A DNA stretch of 64,000 nucleotides from Galaxea fascicularis (GCA_948470475.1 OX419341.1:6154353-6218352); one strand, 5' to 3'; positions 22,481 through 35,605 are shown, counted from the first letter of the stretch. Numbers and translations: made by a program. The notes: generated by a model from the sequence alone, not told the origin.

Positions 22481-23354
22481 TCATAACAAGGTCCTCAAAG
22501 GGGGCCCCTAAACAATGTAATAGATTCCCAATTGAAAGCCCCTGAATGAAAAACTAAACACAAACATAACAGAATCCCCCAATAGAGTTTTTGAACAAAG
22601 ACAGCAACGACTAAGTGAAGGCTAACAAAACAAAAGGGCAGGATTACAAACTGGAAACATTCAAAGCTAGATGGGAGCTAACGAGGTCCTACAGACAGCA
22701 AAAATAACGATGATTACAAATTTGGGCTGAAAAGAATTTACACTACAATAGAGACAAAGTCAACTGTTGTAGCAGATACGATTTTTGGATTTGAATTCAC
22801 GCCTTTTGTTAAGACCGTGTGGATATAATGAAAAGAGTTGTGAGGTCCAATATGCTTCTCTGGTGAGGAGCAGTTGTTCAAGATGGGTTGCATTTTTGTG
22901 GTTTTCAATTTGTTCGATAATAATAAAACTAATTTGACAAATTTGATGCTCAAAAGAATTATAATGGACCGCCAGCTCACATGTTCTTCTGTTCTTAAGC
23001 ATTGATGATTTATGGTTACGAAAACGAACCTTGAATTCTGTTGAAGTGGAGCCCACGTACTGCTTAAAAACTTTAAAACTTTATAAAACGTTTCGGTCTC
23101 TCGACCTTCGTCAGTTACAGAAAAGTACGTAAACAACTTACAACTTAAATACAATTCTCACAAAAATGAATAATTAACAAGTTACGTAACGTAAAGAAAA
23201 CAATAGGTGTACAAGAATGTAAATCAACAACGACAAAGAAATAAATTAACTAGCGACAAAAAATAGAAAAATAATACGTAATTGCCACAGCGTAACAGGT
23301 TCCCCATAAAGGGCCTCTGAATCTTCACACGTCAGAATCCTAACAAAATCCCGA
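22480..23354 (-). mobile_element. Penelope-like element fragment with GIY-YIG end (5'-truncated)
   Basis: On the minus strand a terminal repeat (23354-23075) is followed directly by the C-terminal GIY-YIG nuclease part of a Penelope reverse transcriptase, 23064-22760 (KQYVGSTSTEFKVRFRNHKS to LLTREAYWTSQLFSLYPHG), then an untranslated tail. The reverse transcriptase itself is missing, the common outcome of 5' truncation in this class. The sequence is stop-free through the nuclease domain. Confidence 0.65.
23090..23114 (-). ncRNA. Hammerhead ribozyme core
   Basis: CTGACGA, a stem II hairpin GGTC-GAGA-GACC and GAAAC in the right order form the conserved hammerhead core. Penelope terminal repeats commonly carry such ribozymes. 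Confidence 0.7.
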
Positions 23355-23360
23355 TAACAC

Positions 23361-23543
23361 ATGTGGAGTTCGAATTTTACATTTCAATGTATTGACCAAA
23401 TTCAAACCAGCACGTCCGAAAACACTGAAAAATTGTTGATCACGAAAGAAGCATACTGGAGTGCGCAATTATTTTCCCTATCACCTTTTGGGCTAAATAA
23501 AAGACAGGAATTTCATTCCAGAAATCGCATCCACTATACTTAA
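23361..23543 (+). pseudogene. Second Penelope GIY-YIG remnant
   Basis: A plus-strand fragment ending KEAYWSAQLFSLSPFGLNKR, homologous to the minus-strand fragment at 22760-23064 but lacking everything upstream. It is followed by its own tail and the right terminal repeat. Confidence 0.6.
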
Positions 23544-23991
23544 TCCTAGCGGGCTCTGAGTAATTTGTTGCGATTTTCTTATGGCGTATTTTTAACTAGT
23601 CTTCGTGCATGTACTAAATAATTTTAGCTCTAAGTGTAATTGTTTCAGCGTTCAGGAGCCCCCTTTGGGGATTCTGTTATTTTTGGTACTAGCCGGGTCT
23701 TTCAAAGGCCCTTAGTTGGGAAATTATTACTTATTGTTTAATGGCCCTTCTTCGGGATTTTGTTAGGATTCTGACGTGTGAAGATTCAGAGGCCCTTTAT
23801 GGGGAACCTGTTACGCTGTGGCAATTACGTATTATTTTTCTATTTTTTGTCGCTAGTTAATTTATTTCTTTGTCGTTGTTGATTTACATTCTTGTACACC
23901 TATTGTTTTCTTTACGTTACGTAACTTGTTAATTATTCATTTTTGTGAGAATTGTATTTAAGTTGTAAGTTGTTTACGTACTTTTCTGTAA

Positions 23992-24016
23992 CTGACGAAG
24001 GTCGAGAGACCGAAAC
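23992..24016 (+). ncRNA. Hammerhead ribozyme core, second copy
   Basis: The same CTGACGA / GGTC-GAGA-GACC / GAAAC core, in the plus-strand terminal repeat. Confidence 0.7.
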
Positions 24017-24085
24017 GTTTTATAAAGTTTTATATTTTTATCCTTTTTAAACCAAAAGTTGTCCAATTTCGGTCTCTTTTTTAAC

Positions 24086-24090
<5 letters not shown>

Positions 24091-24117
<27 letters not shown>
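24091..24117. repeat. (TA)n microsatellite
   Basis: About 13 uninterrupted TA units. Confidence 0.9.
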
Positions 24118-24121
<4 letters not shown>

Positions 24122-24275
24122 GTAAAAAAGCGGAGCTCCACAGTTTTTTCCTTACTGTATGGCATTTACAGATTAACTAATAAAAAGTAGCTCTAAACAA
24201 AATAAAAATAAACACTTAGCTTTAAGTTTATATCCCTCCAATGCTTGACTTGAAATAACTGCGTAGCCACCCAAG

Positions 24276-24861
24276 TGTAGGCTCTTACCGATAGTGCTAG
24301 CACTTGTTTTTGGCATTATTTGGCTTCACGAGCACTTTGTTTTACATTTCATCCCAAAAAGCACTGCTAGCGTTTTTTTGGATTTTCGACTGATTATTTG
24401 TATAATTTTGTGTTAAAAAGCACAATCTGACTTTATTTATGTCGTCCAAAGCCGCATTTTGTCCTCATAGGTCAGTGGTTGCCTTTTAGAAACCCAGTCC
24501 ATCACACTCGTTCCAAGATGGCGTCATCCACGTTGTCATCGAGTAATAATGGAAATTAGCCAGCCAAGGCAGAGATAGTTCGAGAGCGTACTCTGCCATC
24601 AATCAATGGAAAAATAAGACTAGGGGCAACTGTGATGCAAAAAACATTGATCGTTACAATTTGTTGTTGAAAAATGTAACTGAAAATCTGAAAAATGTAA
24701 TATTCTATGTTTAAAAGAATCGGAAAAAAGTGAGCATTTTTATGTAACTGAGGAGCACTTTTTAAAAAAAATTAGCATTATTTTAGCACTTTTTTGGCGA
24801 AAAACAAGCACTTCTTTTGGCATTTAATGCTTTTTTTACGAGCACTTTCGGTAAGAGCCTA
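24276..24861. mobile_element. Non-autonomous DNA element with terminal inverted repeats
   Basis: Ends TAGGCTCTTACCGATAGTGCT on the left and its near complement on the right. ACCCAAGTG flanks both sides and could be a 9-base target duplication. No coding capacity; the inside repeats AGCAC-type motifs. Confidence 0.55.
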
Positions 24862-26591
24862 GCTACCCAAGTGGATCTGGCCACAGCTGTAAATGTCAAA
24901 CCTGTTTTCGATTAAAACCGCCGAAAAATGCTGGAAAAAAGTTTTTTTCCAAACCGTTTTTACCTAAACACGTCAAGCGTCGACTATAAAGATGTTTACT
25001 TGACGAAGTGGAAGCTGTGTCGAGCTGTGGCTGGGCGCACGGAAAATTAAGCCTTGTTTTGGCCTGGCTTGAGCCTGCGATCCGAGTTTCTATAAGTATG
25101 CGGCTCCGCTTGGCGGCCCTTCGGGCCGCCGGAGCTCCGCTATAAAAGTTTTGAGCTTGAACAGCAACAAAAAAGACGCAATCAGGAGAATAGGTCTCTG
25201 CTGGCTTTCACGCCATTGTTCAAGGCTGGTGGTTAACATTCGATGTGATAAACTTCTTTGTACAGTAGTAGATTCCAGATGTCATCACTGTCCTAAAGTC
25301 GCGGCTACGTACATGAGCGATTTTTTCTGGAAGTTGTTACGTCTCCGGCGCGCGGTGGTGGCTACACGAGTGACAAAGTCTTGTGATTTTGTCGCGAGAA
25401 GTTCAACTCATTGAATTTTTCTCAACTTATTTTCTGCGAATTTTTAGCTGTCACCATCGCAGCACTTGCGCGAGGGTGGCTTCACGTGTGATTTTCACCG
25501 CGCCCTGGCGACGGGACAATTTTCAAAACAATCGCATCACCATCGCAAGCAAAAAGTCGCTCGTGTAGCAGCGGCTTAAAGTTTGGTGTTTTTCACCTGC
25601 TTATTTATGGTAACTTCCACCCTTTAGTAAAACCCCCCCGCTTTGTATGTTCTCTTAGTCTGAAGACGGTATGGAGTCATACCAAAATATAACATCCAAT
25701 TTTCCATTCCTTGTATTTGTTGTCTTGTACTGACTATTCGCAATTCAACTACTCCCGCCGGTTAACCTTTCTCCTTTATGTACTAAAATCTTGCGAGCGG
25801 GTAATAGGTTCTTGATGGCCGTGTTTGTGGTTTTTCTACACGAGAATAGATTGCTTTGATGTTTGTCTGCGTTAGTTAGCGTTTCCGCAAAATCATAACG
25901 GAAGACGTAAAGAATAGCCTCACCTGCTAGTGAACAAACAGATCAAAATTCGTCAAATTGTTCACCTTAAACAGTTTCGATTCGCGCTAGCTCGATGGAA
26001 AACAGTGATGCCGCCAACGGTAATTGAGGCATTGGACAGTTGATTGATAGGTTTAAGACTAAAGATCAAACGTCCACCGAAATAAACTGTCTAAACAGAA
26101 AATATAGGCGACAATATAAATAATGTAAATATAAAAGGATGTATAGACAACGAGTACAGAGAGGAAACGAAAGCCGCCGGGCCCTGCAATTTGCACGCTG
26201 TAAAGATCTTCTCAGTGTTCTGCAGTCATCTGCTCTGTGAATTAGTTTCTTGGAAACGATCATCAGTTAACTGCGGCGCCAATGGTTTTTCTGCCATTCG
26301 TGAACAAAATACAAAATTAATAAAGGATATCTGTTTATCTTTTGAAAGATAATAGCTCAAGTTGGAATAGGCGGCACACGCAGTCGTTTTTAGGGAAGTC
26401 GTATTTTTGGGTAGGAAATGAAATACGATTCCGCTGAGGCGCTAGTTGAGAGGCGGCTACCGACTTTTCTGAAGTTAGTTGCAGCTATTGCTACCTTGAC
26501 TGCGGTTGCATAAACTGATATTTCAGAACGATACTTTTAAATTAAACCAACCAACCAACAAACGAGCAAAATATGTAACTGGTTGAGTTTT
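24862..26591. other. Coral intergenic DNA
   Basis: No gene recognised. A GC-rich hairpin around 25095-25135 (GGCGGCCC-TTCG-GGGCCGCC) resembles a dispersed repeat. The frames at 25151-25568 look like repeat-derived sequence. Confidence 0.4.
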
Positions 26592-26810
26592 CAAATGAAG
26601 AATGATCGTCGCAGTTGTGATCGCAATTTTTGCAATTGCGTAAAGAAGCCTGAAAAAAATTCAGGACTTCAACGGGGAAATCCTGATTTTTTTTCAGGCT
26701 TCTTTACGTAATTGCAACTGAAACTTGCGATCACAACTGCGACGATCATTGTTCATTTGATTTCATATCCGCAGTTCACATATGATTTCTTTCATATGCA
26801 TTATTCACTG
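26592..26810. repeat. Palindromic MITE-like repeat
   Basis: Its arms, AATGATCGTCGCAGTTGTGA and its complement, enclose a short AAAATTCAGG-type core. A longer relative with a tRNA inside lies at 51870-52180. Confidence 0.65.
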
Positions 26811-29800
26811 GTTGAGTTTTGTTCTCGTTGTTTTTAGTAATAAATAAAACCAACACAAAATGAATGAGCTTTAATATGCTTTAGCAACTATAACTGTTTC
26901 GGCTGAGGTACGTAAATGATTCAGATCGGGAGTAGTTTCAGTTAGAGCTTTAAGTTGCTTTCATTTACCCGTGTTAGTATCATCGACCCCGAGTTTTCTC
27001 GCTTTCAGTCTCTTACTCACAATTTGTAGAGTCTCGGGCTCGGATTTAATATAAACACAACAGTTTCGATCTCACAGTTTCGCGGTCGCAGTCTCACAAA
27101 GTTCTTTACTGCCGCTTCTACGTACAGCAAGTTGTAGAGCGAACTTGACCCGGAGAAATGAAATTCAGACCCGAGACCGTCACATCGTGCCATTTATTAA
27201 TTCCCCTCACAGTATACATAGTATGGTGATTTGCGTTCGCTGGTGTCTTTGATCATTAAACGTGATCCCCATTAGTTAACAAATAAAACAGAATGACTGG
27301 ATATTCTTTTTTAGCGCAATTCCTTTCATGTGCGGTCGAGGTCCGTCTGATCAGTTAATCTGCATTGTTTAGTTGAGCGGCGAAAACAAAATTGTTTTTT
27401 GAACAGTTGTGCGGCTGTTATCATCTTTGCCATTGCCATTCTTGTTCTTTCTCGTTTTGTTTTGTTTTCTTTTATTATTACTGTGGTTTCGGAGTGGTTT
27501 GGAGATGGGTTTTATACCCTGAATCGTAAAGACAAGTAAAAATTATTTTTAAAAAAACAGATAACGATAGCTATAAAAGCCATTCTTGCTCAATAAATTG
27601 ACTAATCGTATCTTTTGCAAACACGTCAGGTAAGTTATGGCGACGGATTAGGGATGCGATGAACCATACATCAATTTCCGGAGTAGAAAATTTGATATGT
27701 TATATATTAGCCCCAACTGTCATACGCACATGATGCGCCCGAGTAGAATAACATAAGTAGGCGCGTGCGGAAAAAAACGGTGCCCAGTCCAAGCTGGTGA
27801 AAAAAAAAACCTTTCTCAGCAGGGAACACCGACTAATTAAGATTACAACTTTCTTCGTCTTAAGATGATTTTCATATGGTCTCTTATTTGTGCGGGCATC
27901 TGTTTCGAAGTATTGAACATTCGCAACCTTGAAGCGCTGTCGTTCCTTTTTTTTTCAATTTTCAAGCAAAATGAACTTCTCGAAGCCAGTGTTGAACGTC
28001 TTTAAGTTTTCTTTATTATTATGACGACTGCTTTCCCGTTGCCAAAACTAAGAAATTAAACTAGGCTATTTAATGCCAAGAATATGTGATCACGGAAGAT
28101 ACACCACCCACGGGGCAAGTTAATTACTGGCGATATCGTTTGCGAACACCCAAGGCAGGGGACTTAAATGGCCAATAAACTGGCGGGGAAGAACTATGTC
28201 AATTCAAGTTCCGAAATTGATACATTAGTCTATTTAACTAAATACTAAATTGACGGCCTCGTTGTTAATCAGAAAAGTTGCTCGCTATCAAACAAAATCG
28301 AATAAAAGAATTGTGTATAGGCACAAAATATCATTTGGACGCGTATGTGTTAAACACGTGCTGTTCATGTTTCATATTGCATTATATTTGCAAAACAAAA
28401 ATTCAGTCAGTATTTAAGTCCCAGTCGGAAAACTGAATTAGATCAAATTCCTACGACTTCAGTTACCCTCCTGTTATAATACAGCCTTTGTTGTGGTCTG
28501 AACAATATCCTCGGACATCTGTTTTGCAACATCGGGAAATAATATTCGTTTTCCCTTGTTGATTGAATGTTTCGAAATTTTCAGGAGTGGCTATTTGTCC
28601 AGCTTCATTTCTGCGATTTCAAAGGAAATGAAAGTTCGAAGCCTGCGCTTCAGTGTATTTGCTTTTTATCACACCATAGGCATATTGGACAGTTAAGCGC
28701 ACTAAATATTTAACGAGTATGAAGTAAATGATACCCATCGGTTGCTACTAATGGTTTCAAACAAATAAAACTACCAACAACCTATCTGAATATTAATTTA
28801 AAGTTTATTTTGTCGGACATCCCTTGATGTCATCACAAGCCTGAGTTGCCGGTCTAAACAATTGAGGAGGCGGAGGGTATTTGTAAACGCATCAAAACTC
28901 AATTTAACTGTCGGCCGGAAAGCTTACCTGCTTTGCCTGTGTAAGCAGAGGCGGTTTGCAGCCAACTTCTGTTCTTTTTCGAACAAAACGGGCTAATGAG
29001 AGATCTATTGTTTACCGGCCACGAGCATGGCGGCGTTGACGTAACGTGAAAACCACCTATTGGCCATAGCTAATAAAGAGCCATGGCTAGCGGGGTCAGG
29101 GGGGTTAGCTCCCCCCCGGACCTGTTGCGCCAGACAAGTTAAGTCTGTGAATGGAGTTGTTTTCTTTAGACTCGGTTACTTTGATTGTAGTGACTTATAT
29201 TTTTTGGATACATATCTCATGACAAGTGCTGAAAATAGCGTTTCGGAGCCTCCAAATTTGAAAAATTTCTGGGGGAGGATACCCCCATACTCCCCTACAA
29301 GACATTTAACTACGGCCCTGTAATATATGCCAAGACTATAGCTTGCCTTACCCATAAATAAATACTACGTCTTTCCACACAAAGTTCATCTGTAAACAAT
29401 TCAACTCGTGATATAAAACTGAAATATCTTCGATTAAGAGAGGTTGAGTGGGATAAGTTAAACTGATCTTCTTTTCGCGTGCTTGTTTCATAGTGTCTTA
29501 ATTGCATGCATTTAAGTAAGAGGAAACTGAATTTAGCTGATCCCTTTCAAGTGCATCGTTAGTCATTATTTTTCAAAGGACTGCAAAAGTTGCCGCAATA
29601 AGAAAGTCGGTTTTAATTGTGACAGTGCTGGTTGATATCACTTAAAATCAGTTGGGCGCCTTCAAAGATTATAGATCGTCTGAGATACACTGATAATATT
29701 GCTTTATTTTTGGTTCTAAATAAACATGTCATGGTTTGTCCTCTAAGCGGTCTTTCCTAGTCATTCTCGGCGGGAGTAACTTTTGATAATCTACTTATTG

Positions 29801-30232
29801 CCTTTACTATACAATTGAAATATGTGGTGGGAAAAGAAGGTTAAACTTTTCTGTCACTTGAAATAGTTTTGAAAAGTCATGATATCCATCTACGGAACAC
29901 ACAGTCCTGTTTTGCCTCAACTTTTACACACGCCACGGGCAATTCCTAGCCTGAAGGTGATCATGTTAAAGAGATGTAAAATAATTGCCGGACTGCCAAT
30001 AAGGTAAGGAAAGGGAATTATGTTTACATAACAAAATTGAAAGAAAGAAAATAAACGATGGACTGAGATGTCAACTTACATGCACAGTCGGTGAACAAGC
30101 CCTTAAAGTCGAACCTCCACCGCCGCTGTTAACTTATCACCGACGCAGTGAAGGTATTAACACGGCTCGCACCGTTTTAATCAGCAAGAAATTCACCAGC
30201 GCTCCTGATTTCTCAAGGGAAGCAACGCAGCT
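26811..30232. other. Coral intergenic DNA
   Basis: No supported gene. A small GC/C-rich repeat (TTAGCTCCCCCCCGGACC and a GGGGGAGGATACCCCC piece) lies at 29090-29320. The rest is AT-rich and unremarkable. Confidence 0.4.
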
Positions 30233-31495
30233 ATGTATGAAAACACCAGCTCGATATCTCCATCCAACATTTCAGCCACCACGGAAGAGTCTGAAAACGC
30301 TACGGCCAAGGACTGCCCTGTGGAAATAGATACAAGAGCGGAAAAGACGTTGAAAGTTACAGCCTATGCCGCCATTCTCCTTGTTTCGTTGGTTGGAAAT
30401 GCCCTCGTCATTCTGGTCTTTGGCAAGAACAAACCGTTACGAAGGTCAATTAACTATTTCGTTGTCAACATGGCTGCGTCCGATCTCTTCACTCCTTTGA
30501 CGATCATGCCCGTCACAATTGCAGAAATCCTTTCCGGTTCTGAAGCCTTTTTAGTCGACTCCCCGTTACCACTTGGAAACATCTTATGCAAGCTTTGCTA
30601 CTTTCTCGCTGATGTTTCTGTGGTTGTCAGCATCCAGAGTCTTCTTTTGATATCAGCAGACAGGTTAGTTGCCGTTGTCTTCCCACTGATGATAAGAGTC
30701 ATCTCGTCGAAAGTGCGCCTAATCTGCATCCTGAGTACGTGGATCGTGGCCATGTCGATACATGCACCCTATTTGTACTTTTTCAAACTGAAGCCAGAAG
30801 GGAATTCGTATACGTGCCAGCTGCATTGGGGTTCTGGCCACGACGAAACTCATCCGAATTTTACCACTGCAATATTTATCACTTTTTTCGTTGTGCCAGT
30901 TTGTATCTTAGTCGTCCTGTACAGCATCATAGCGTGGACTCTAAAACGGAGGCACAGTGAAAGAAAAAGAATGTCCACATGTTCTGAATCCCGTGCAGCT
31001 CAAAACAACACGCAGATCATTCGATTGTCAGTCGCCATATTGACAGCTTTTGTTTTTTGCATAGGTCCACTGTTTGTATTCACGTTTATCCGTATTTTTG
31101 TGTGGAACTGGCGGGAGCCACCTGTTTGTGCATTTAGAACCGTGATTCCATTCATTGCTCACTTTGCATTGCATTCTTGGGGCGCCATCAACCCATGCAT
31201 TTGTTTTGCTTTTAGCCAGAATTATCATAGCGCTCTTAAACAACTACTCACATGCCGATCACCTCCTTTGACCAGTACTCTTCGGATGACAACATATAGT
31301 AACATCTCTAGAAAGCACACTAGAAGCTCACGATCAAGCTCAGACCACATCGCTTTGAGGGTCATTGAAGATCAAGAAGAAAAACAAGGAGAAGAGGAAG
31401 AGCAAGGGCCAGAACAAGGGCGAGAGCAACAGAAAGAGCGAGAAGAAGAGCGACAACGAGACCAAGGCCCGGAAGAAGAAAAACTTCTGAATTAG
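30233..31495 (+). CDS. Class A G-protein-coupled receptor, neuropeptide-type
   Basis: A single-exon 420-residue seven-helix receptor for the plasma membrane. The N-terminus has several N-glycosylation sites (NTS, NIS, NAT). Helix 1 has VGNALVIL; helix 2 has NYFVVNMAASDLF; a Cys before helix 3 (ILCKLCYF) and one in loop 2 (TCQLHW) form the usual disulfide. The helix 3 end is SADRLVAVVFP, a DRY variant, and helix 7 has NPCICF in place of NPxxY. The C-tail is Glu/Gln/Arg-rich low complexity. Relatives are cnidarian neuropeptide receptors of the galanin/NPF/QRFP type; the ligand is unknown. Confidence 0.85.
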   Translation: MYENTSSISPSNISATTEESENATAKDCPVEIDTRAEKTLKVTAYAAILLVSLVGNALVILVFGKNKPLRRSINYFVVNMAASDLFTPLTIMPVTIAEILSGSEAFLVDSPLPLGNILCKLCYFLADVSVVVSIQSLLLISADRLVAVVFPLMIRVISSKVRLICILSTWIVAMSIHAPYLYFFKLKPEGNSYTCQLHWGSGHDETHPNFTTAIFITFFVVPVCILVVLYSIIAWTLKRRHSERKRMSTCSESRAAQNNTQIIRLSVAILTAFVFCIGPLFVFTFIRIFVWNWREPPVCAFRTVIPFIAHFALHSWGAINPCICFAFSQNYHSALKQLLTCRSPPLTSTLRMTTYSNISRKHTRSSRSSSDHIALRVIEDQEEKQGEEEEQGPEQGREQQKEREEERQRDQGPEEEKLLN

Positions 31496-33529
31496 AGTGA
31501 ACACTGATGGCGACAACCACGCTGACAAATGAGAAGATGAAAGGTGGCGAGTTTGTGAATGCGTGCGGAAGCTGGATTTCATTGGGCTCTCCTGATGCGC
31601 TTGAAAAAAAAAAAACTAACTAAAACAAACAAAAACAAGCGGCACAGCTGAAGACTGGAAACGCTGAACGATAATATCGACAACTTACGGCACTTGCCTT
31701 AATCTTTATTAATCGGTAAAAATCTAAAGCTTTTTCTGGAGCCAAGCAAAAATCGCACGTCGATTTAACTAAGACATGCAATCGCCAAGTATTGCACTGA
31801 CTGCCCTTTAGTAGGTAGTGTCTTAGGCTTTCTCTGCAGTATTTTCTTTTTCTTTCAGCAACTACGCAAATCAGAGGTAAACAATTTTTTGTGGTGCACA
31901 TGGAACTTTAAGAAAACTGTCAATGAAATTTTGCATTTTAAAGTGACCCAAACAGACGTATGCAAATTTAAGAAACTTCCCCGACAATTAAAGATCAGCA
32001 AAATTAAAGCCGCGGGAAGCCCCACCAGTTCAAGAATCGTGGCACCGTTCACACTAATGAAGCAAAGGGAGAGGGTGGAGGGCGTATCGATACCCTTCCC
32101 CGTTGTTAACCACCGTTTTCAGTAAATGCGACAAATTGTGGGAGGTAAGGTAGGACAAGTTAGGGAAAATGCAAGTTTTCTAGGGGAGCGGGCCAAGAAA
32201 AAAAGCTAAAGAAAAGGCGGCCAACTCCACCAATTAATACGATTAGTAATAAAATTTAAAAGTAAGTAGAGAATATACATAATACAGACACGAAGTTGCA
32301 ACAAATCATTACGGAACTATACAGGTAAAAAATTCTCTCAAATTTTAAGAAATTTAGGAGTAAATACAGTTAATATTTCAAATCCGAAGCTTTATTGTTT
32401 AGACAGAGAGTTTGGCTGCTGTCCACCAGCAAAATAAAATTCTTTGTATGTTTGTATTTGGGATTGCAGCCAGTCTAATTAATATAAAGTAGAGAAAGAC
32501 TCACACAGAGACTTTTGTAAGAGTAGGGTTGGATGATTGTATGTCCACAACAACTTGGTGTTCAAATACTCAGTAAAAATCCAATAACAGTATGAAGTAA
32601 ATAGTAAGTAACTAAGTATGTGACTTGTTGGTTTTCGAGTTGGGAAGATAATTAAAAAAAATAGAACTGTGCAGTTCTTTAAAAGAAAATTTCTTGAGAA
32701 GCTCGGTCATACTTCAGTTTAGAAAACACAACCGTGCTGCAGGTGTTTCGATTGGTCTTTAGGTAATTAACCTCTCTAGCTAGCTGTTTATCTATTGTGT
32801 ATAGAAAACCTACGAACACTGTACATAAAACCACCACCAACAAACGAGTTGCTGAAGGCTAAAAAATTTAAAATTATGTGTTACATCACGCTTTTCGAGG
32901 CCGCCACACGAAACTAGAGAGCTGTGGTCAGGGTATGGGCAGAGGTCTATGGTTCATTAACAGTCCATTGTGTTAAGGCGTCGGGTGCATTAAATCGGAT
33001 AACAAAACGCTTTTTAAACTTTTCCTCTAGGGTTGGTACAAAAAAATAAAATAGAATAGGTTAGATTTATTATGATAATCTAAAACGGTTTTTGAAATGA
33101 GAGGATGCTTGATTAATTTAAAGGTGGTACCTGTTTTGTTCTTTGCTACTTTAGTAAATTTGTATTTATAAATTTGTATTCAAATTTGTAAATTTGAATA
33201 AATTGTATCAAGTAGAACAGTGTTTCATCTGTTTGTACTGGTGACAGCGGACAAGCAGAAAGGAAACAGGGACAGGGAAAAAAAGAACAACTTGATTTTC
33301 TTGTGGGCGAAAATTAACTACTGGCTCTAAAATGGTCCACTCCATATAATTATTGCAAAGTCACATGCTTAAAAACTGAAAGCAAAGAAAGTCCTCCTAT
33401 AGACGAGATCCTACCTGACACCTATTTACAAAGGTGAATTTTGACAATAAAAACATGGGCAAATTAAAACTTAAAACAGGCAATGATCAGGGATTACTAA
33501 AGTGCGTTAGATTTGTCTTATCCCTTTAA
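31496..33529. other. Coral intergenic DNA
   Basis: No gene or structured repeat that I can support. Confidence 0.4.
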
Positions 33530-33715
33530 CAAATCGAATGTGGTTTAGCGTTGTCTGTACTCTTATCGACAACGAGTATGCGTCATCACAGTGGTCAAAA
33601 TGTTGTGGACTCACGAGGCGCAGCCGAGTGAGTCCACAACAAATTTTGAGCACTGTGATGACGCATACCGTTGTCGATAAGAGTACAGACAACGTTAAAC
33701 CACATTCGATTTGTT
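33530..33715. mobile_element. Long palindromic MITE
   Basis: Near-perfect inverted repeat of about 85 bases per arm, starting CAAATCGAATGTGGTTTA, with a GTTGTGGACTCAC hairpin centre. A partial copy of its arm occurs at 33800-33830. Confidence 0.75.
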
Positions 33716-34169
33716 TTTTACCACAATATCGGCGTAAAAGAAATGTTCATTTCAGAGCGCGAGAGCTGAAAAAGGGATTGCGAGACAAGTTGACGTGAGC
33801 AGCGTTGTCTAGACTCTTATCGACAACGGCAAATTAGCCAATCAGATTGCGAGATTACTGGCAGTTGTGGTAAAAATCAAATTTGCAAGTGTTGTCCTTA
33901 ACATACTAGCTGGACACATGTTTCCAGATAAATACAACCTGACTTGCGGTGAGCCCCAAGTTCATTTCCTAGGGCCTGGAAACTAATAGTTTGTTTTGAG
34001 ATAGCTTACACAAAGTATTTTTCTGAACTATCATAGATTTGGTCGAGTTTGGATCGTTTTTAGGAAATTATCGAGGTTTTTTTGCCAGTTCATTTTTACG
34101 CGAGCGATTTAAAAACGGCAGCTGCTAGAAATGACGCTTCGTTAGTTTCCTAGAAATGGTCGAAGCGGC

Positions 34170-35605
34170 GTAAATACTGAGTTCGTTGATGAAGACGAGT
34201 TGCCTTTGGCACATTTTACGGAGCACCGAGTCTCTGAGGACGAGTTTTATTCAGATGAGTCACGATCCAGCCAAGGGGATTCTGAAGAACGCACATCTGA
34301 CGAGGGTACGGACGAGGAAATGGATGAGCATGTGGAGGAAAGCGACTGGTTTGAGGAACTCAATCGTAGGGAAGATGTAGAATTTTAAGAAGAGGTTGGA
34401 ATAAATGTTGATTATGAAAACCTTCGATCTTGCCTGGATTTCTTTTCACAGTTCTTCACTGAAGAGGTATGGCAGTTGCTTGCTGAACAAGCTAATTTAT
34501 ACGCAGAACAGAAAAGGGGGTCTGAAGAACATTCTGTGTGGTATCCGGTAACATTAGATGAAATGAAGGCTTGGGTCAGCCTGTATCTAAACATGGATTT
34601 TAGGTTCCTCCAGATTTTGCGATACTTGCTCTTTGCAGACAACACCCAGGCACCCAGGGCTGACTTAGCTGATGATAAGTTGTACAAGCTTCAGCCATTT
34701 CTTGACTTGGTAAGTTTCAGCAAGTGTATAGGCCTAACAGGCAGCTTTCCATTGACGAAACTTTGATCAAGTTCTAAGGAAAAGTGCATTTCCGACAGTT
34801 CATTCCAGTAAAGCCGGGGAGATTTGGAATCAAGACCTTTACTCATGCAGAATCCAGTATTGGCTATTTGTTGAACAGCAAGGTTTATACCGGTAAGGAA
34901 GGTAATGCAGGACAAAAGGCAAACATGACTTGCGTGACATGGCATGACCGAAAACCAGTCAGTGTTTTGGCTACCACTCCCACAAGTAAAACTGATCACA
35001 GCATTGTCCAGCACTCTGTTAAAGTCAATGGGACTTGGGAAAAGGACTTCGCTCGGCCAGGTGTAATTGACCTCTATGACACTTATATGGGTGAGGTAGA
35101 TTTGTCAAACCAAAGGGCTGATGCATATGCCCCACTCACGAGGGAAGTAGTCTGGTATTTCAAGGTGTTATTCTAAATTATAGAAGTGTGTATGTCAAAT
35201 ACACACATTTTGCATTATAAATCCCCTGAACATACCAGCATTAGCAGTGTTGAGTTCAGGAGGTCAGTGCTTAAGACATTAGTTGAAGGCAAATGCTTCA
35301 GGAGAGACACAGGATTGCATCAGATCCCAGTTGCTATCCCTGACATCAGGTTCAACGGTGACCATTTCCATCACCTCATAAGTCATGACACTAGATCCAC
35401 ATGTAAGGTCTACATTCAAGAAGTGAAGACTGTATACACCTGTGCTGTTTGTGGAGTTAGAATGTGTCCTGACCCTTGTTTCAAGAGGTACCACACATTA
35501 CAGACCTATTATTTTGATAAAGACCATTACAATCGCCCCAGACGACTCAAAGAGGGAGGAGGGAGGCCATTTCAGAGGGGCAGAAGGAGATCACTGCGAA
35601 ATTAG
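34170..35605 (+). pseudogene. Decayed piggyBac-type transposase
   Basis: Pieces in several frames: an acidic N-terminal part (DEEMDEHVEESDWFEEL), a domain part (YPVTLDEMKAWVSLYLNMDF), the first catalytic Asp block SIDETLIKF in another frame, then QFIPVKPGRFGIKTF, the third Asp block YMGEVDLSNQRAD, and a C-terminal Cys-rich finger (CAVCGVRMCPDPCFKRYH). Frameshifts and stops occur near 34388, 34766 and 35176, and the segment with the second Asp appears deleted after SSIGYLL. It is therefore inactive. The Cys-rich end supports piggyBac rather than other DDE families. Confidence 0.75.

Larger units (their letters stand above)
23075..24030. repeat. Pair of inverted Penelope terminal repeats
   Basis: About 280 bases (23075-23354) recur in inverted orientation at 23752-24030 with near identity, separated by about 400 bases. 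Confidence 0.75.

Noticed and set aside
29060..29323. 87-codon ORF
   Set aside because: Lies over a C/G-rich dispersed repeat and has no domain features.
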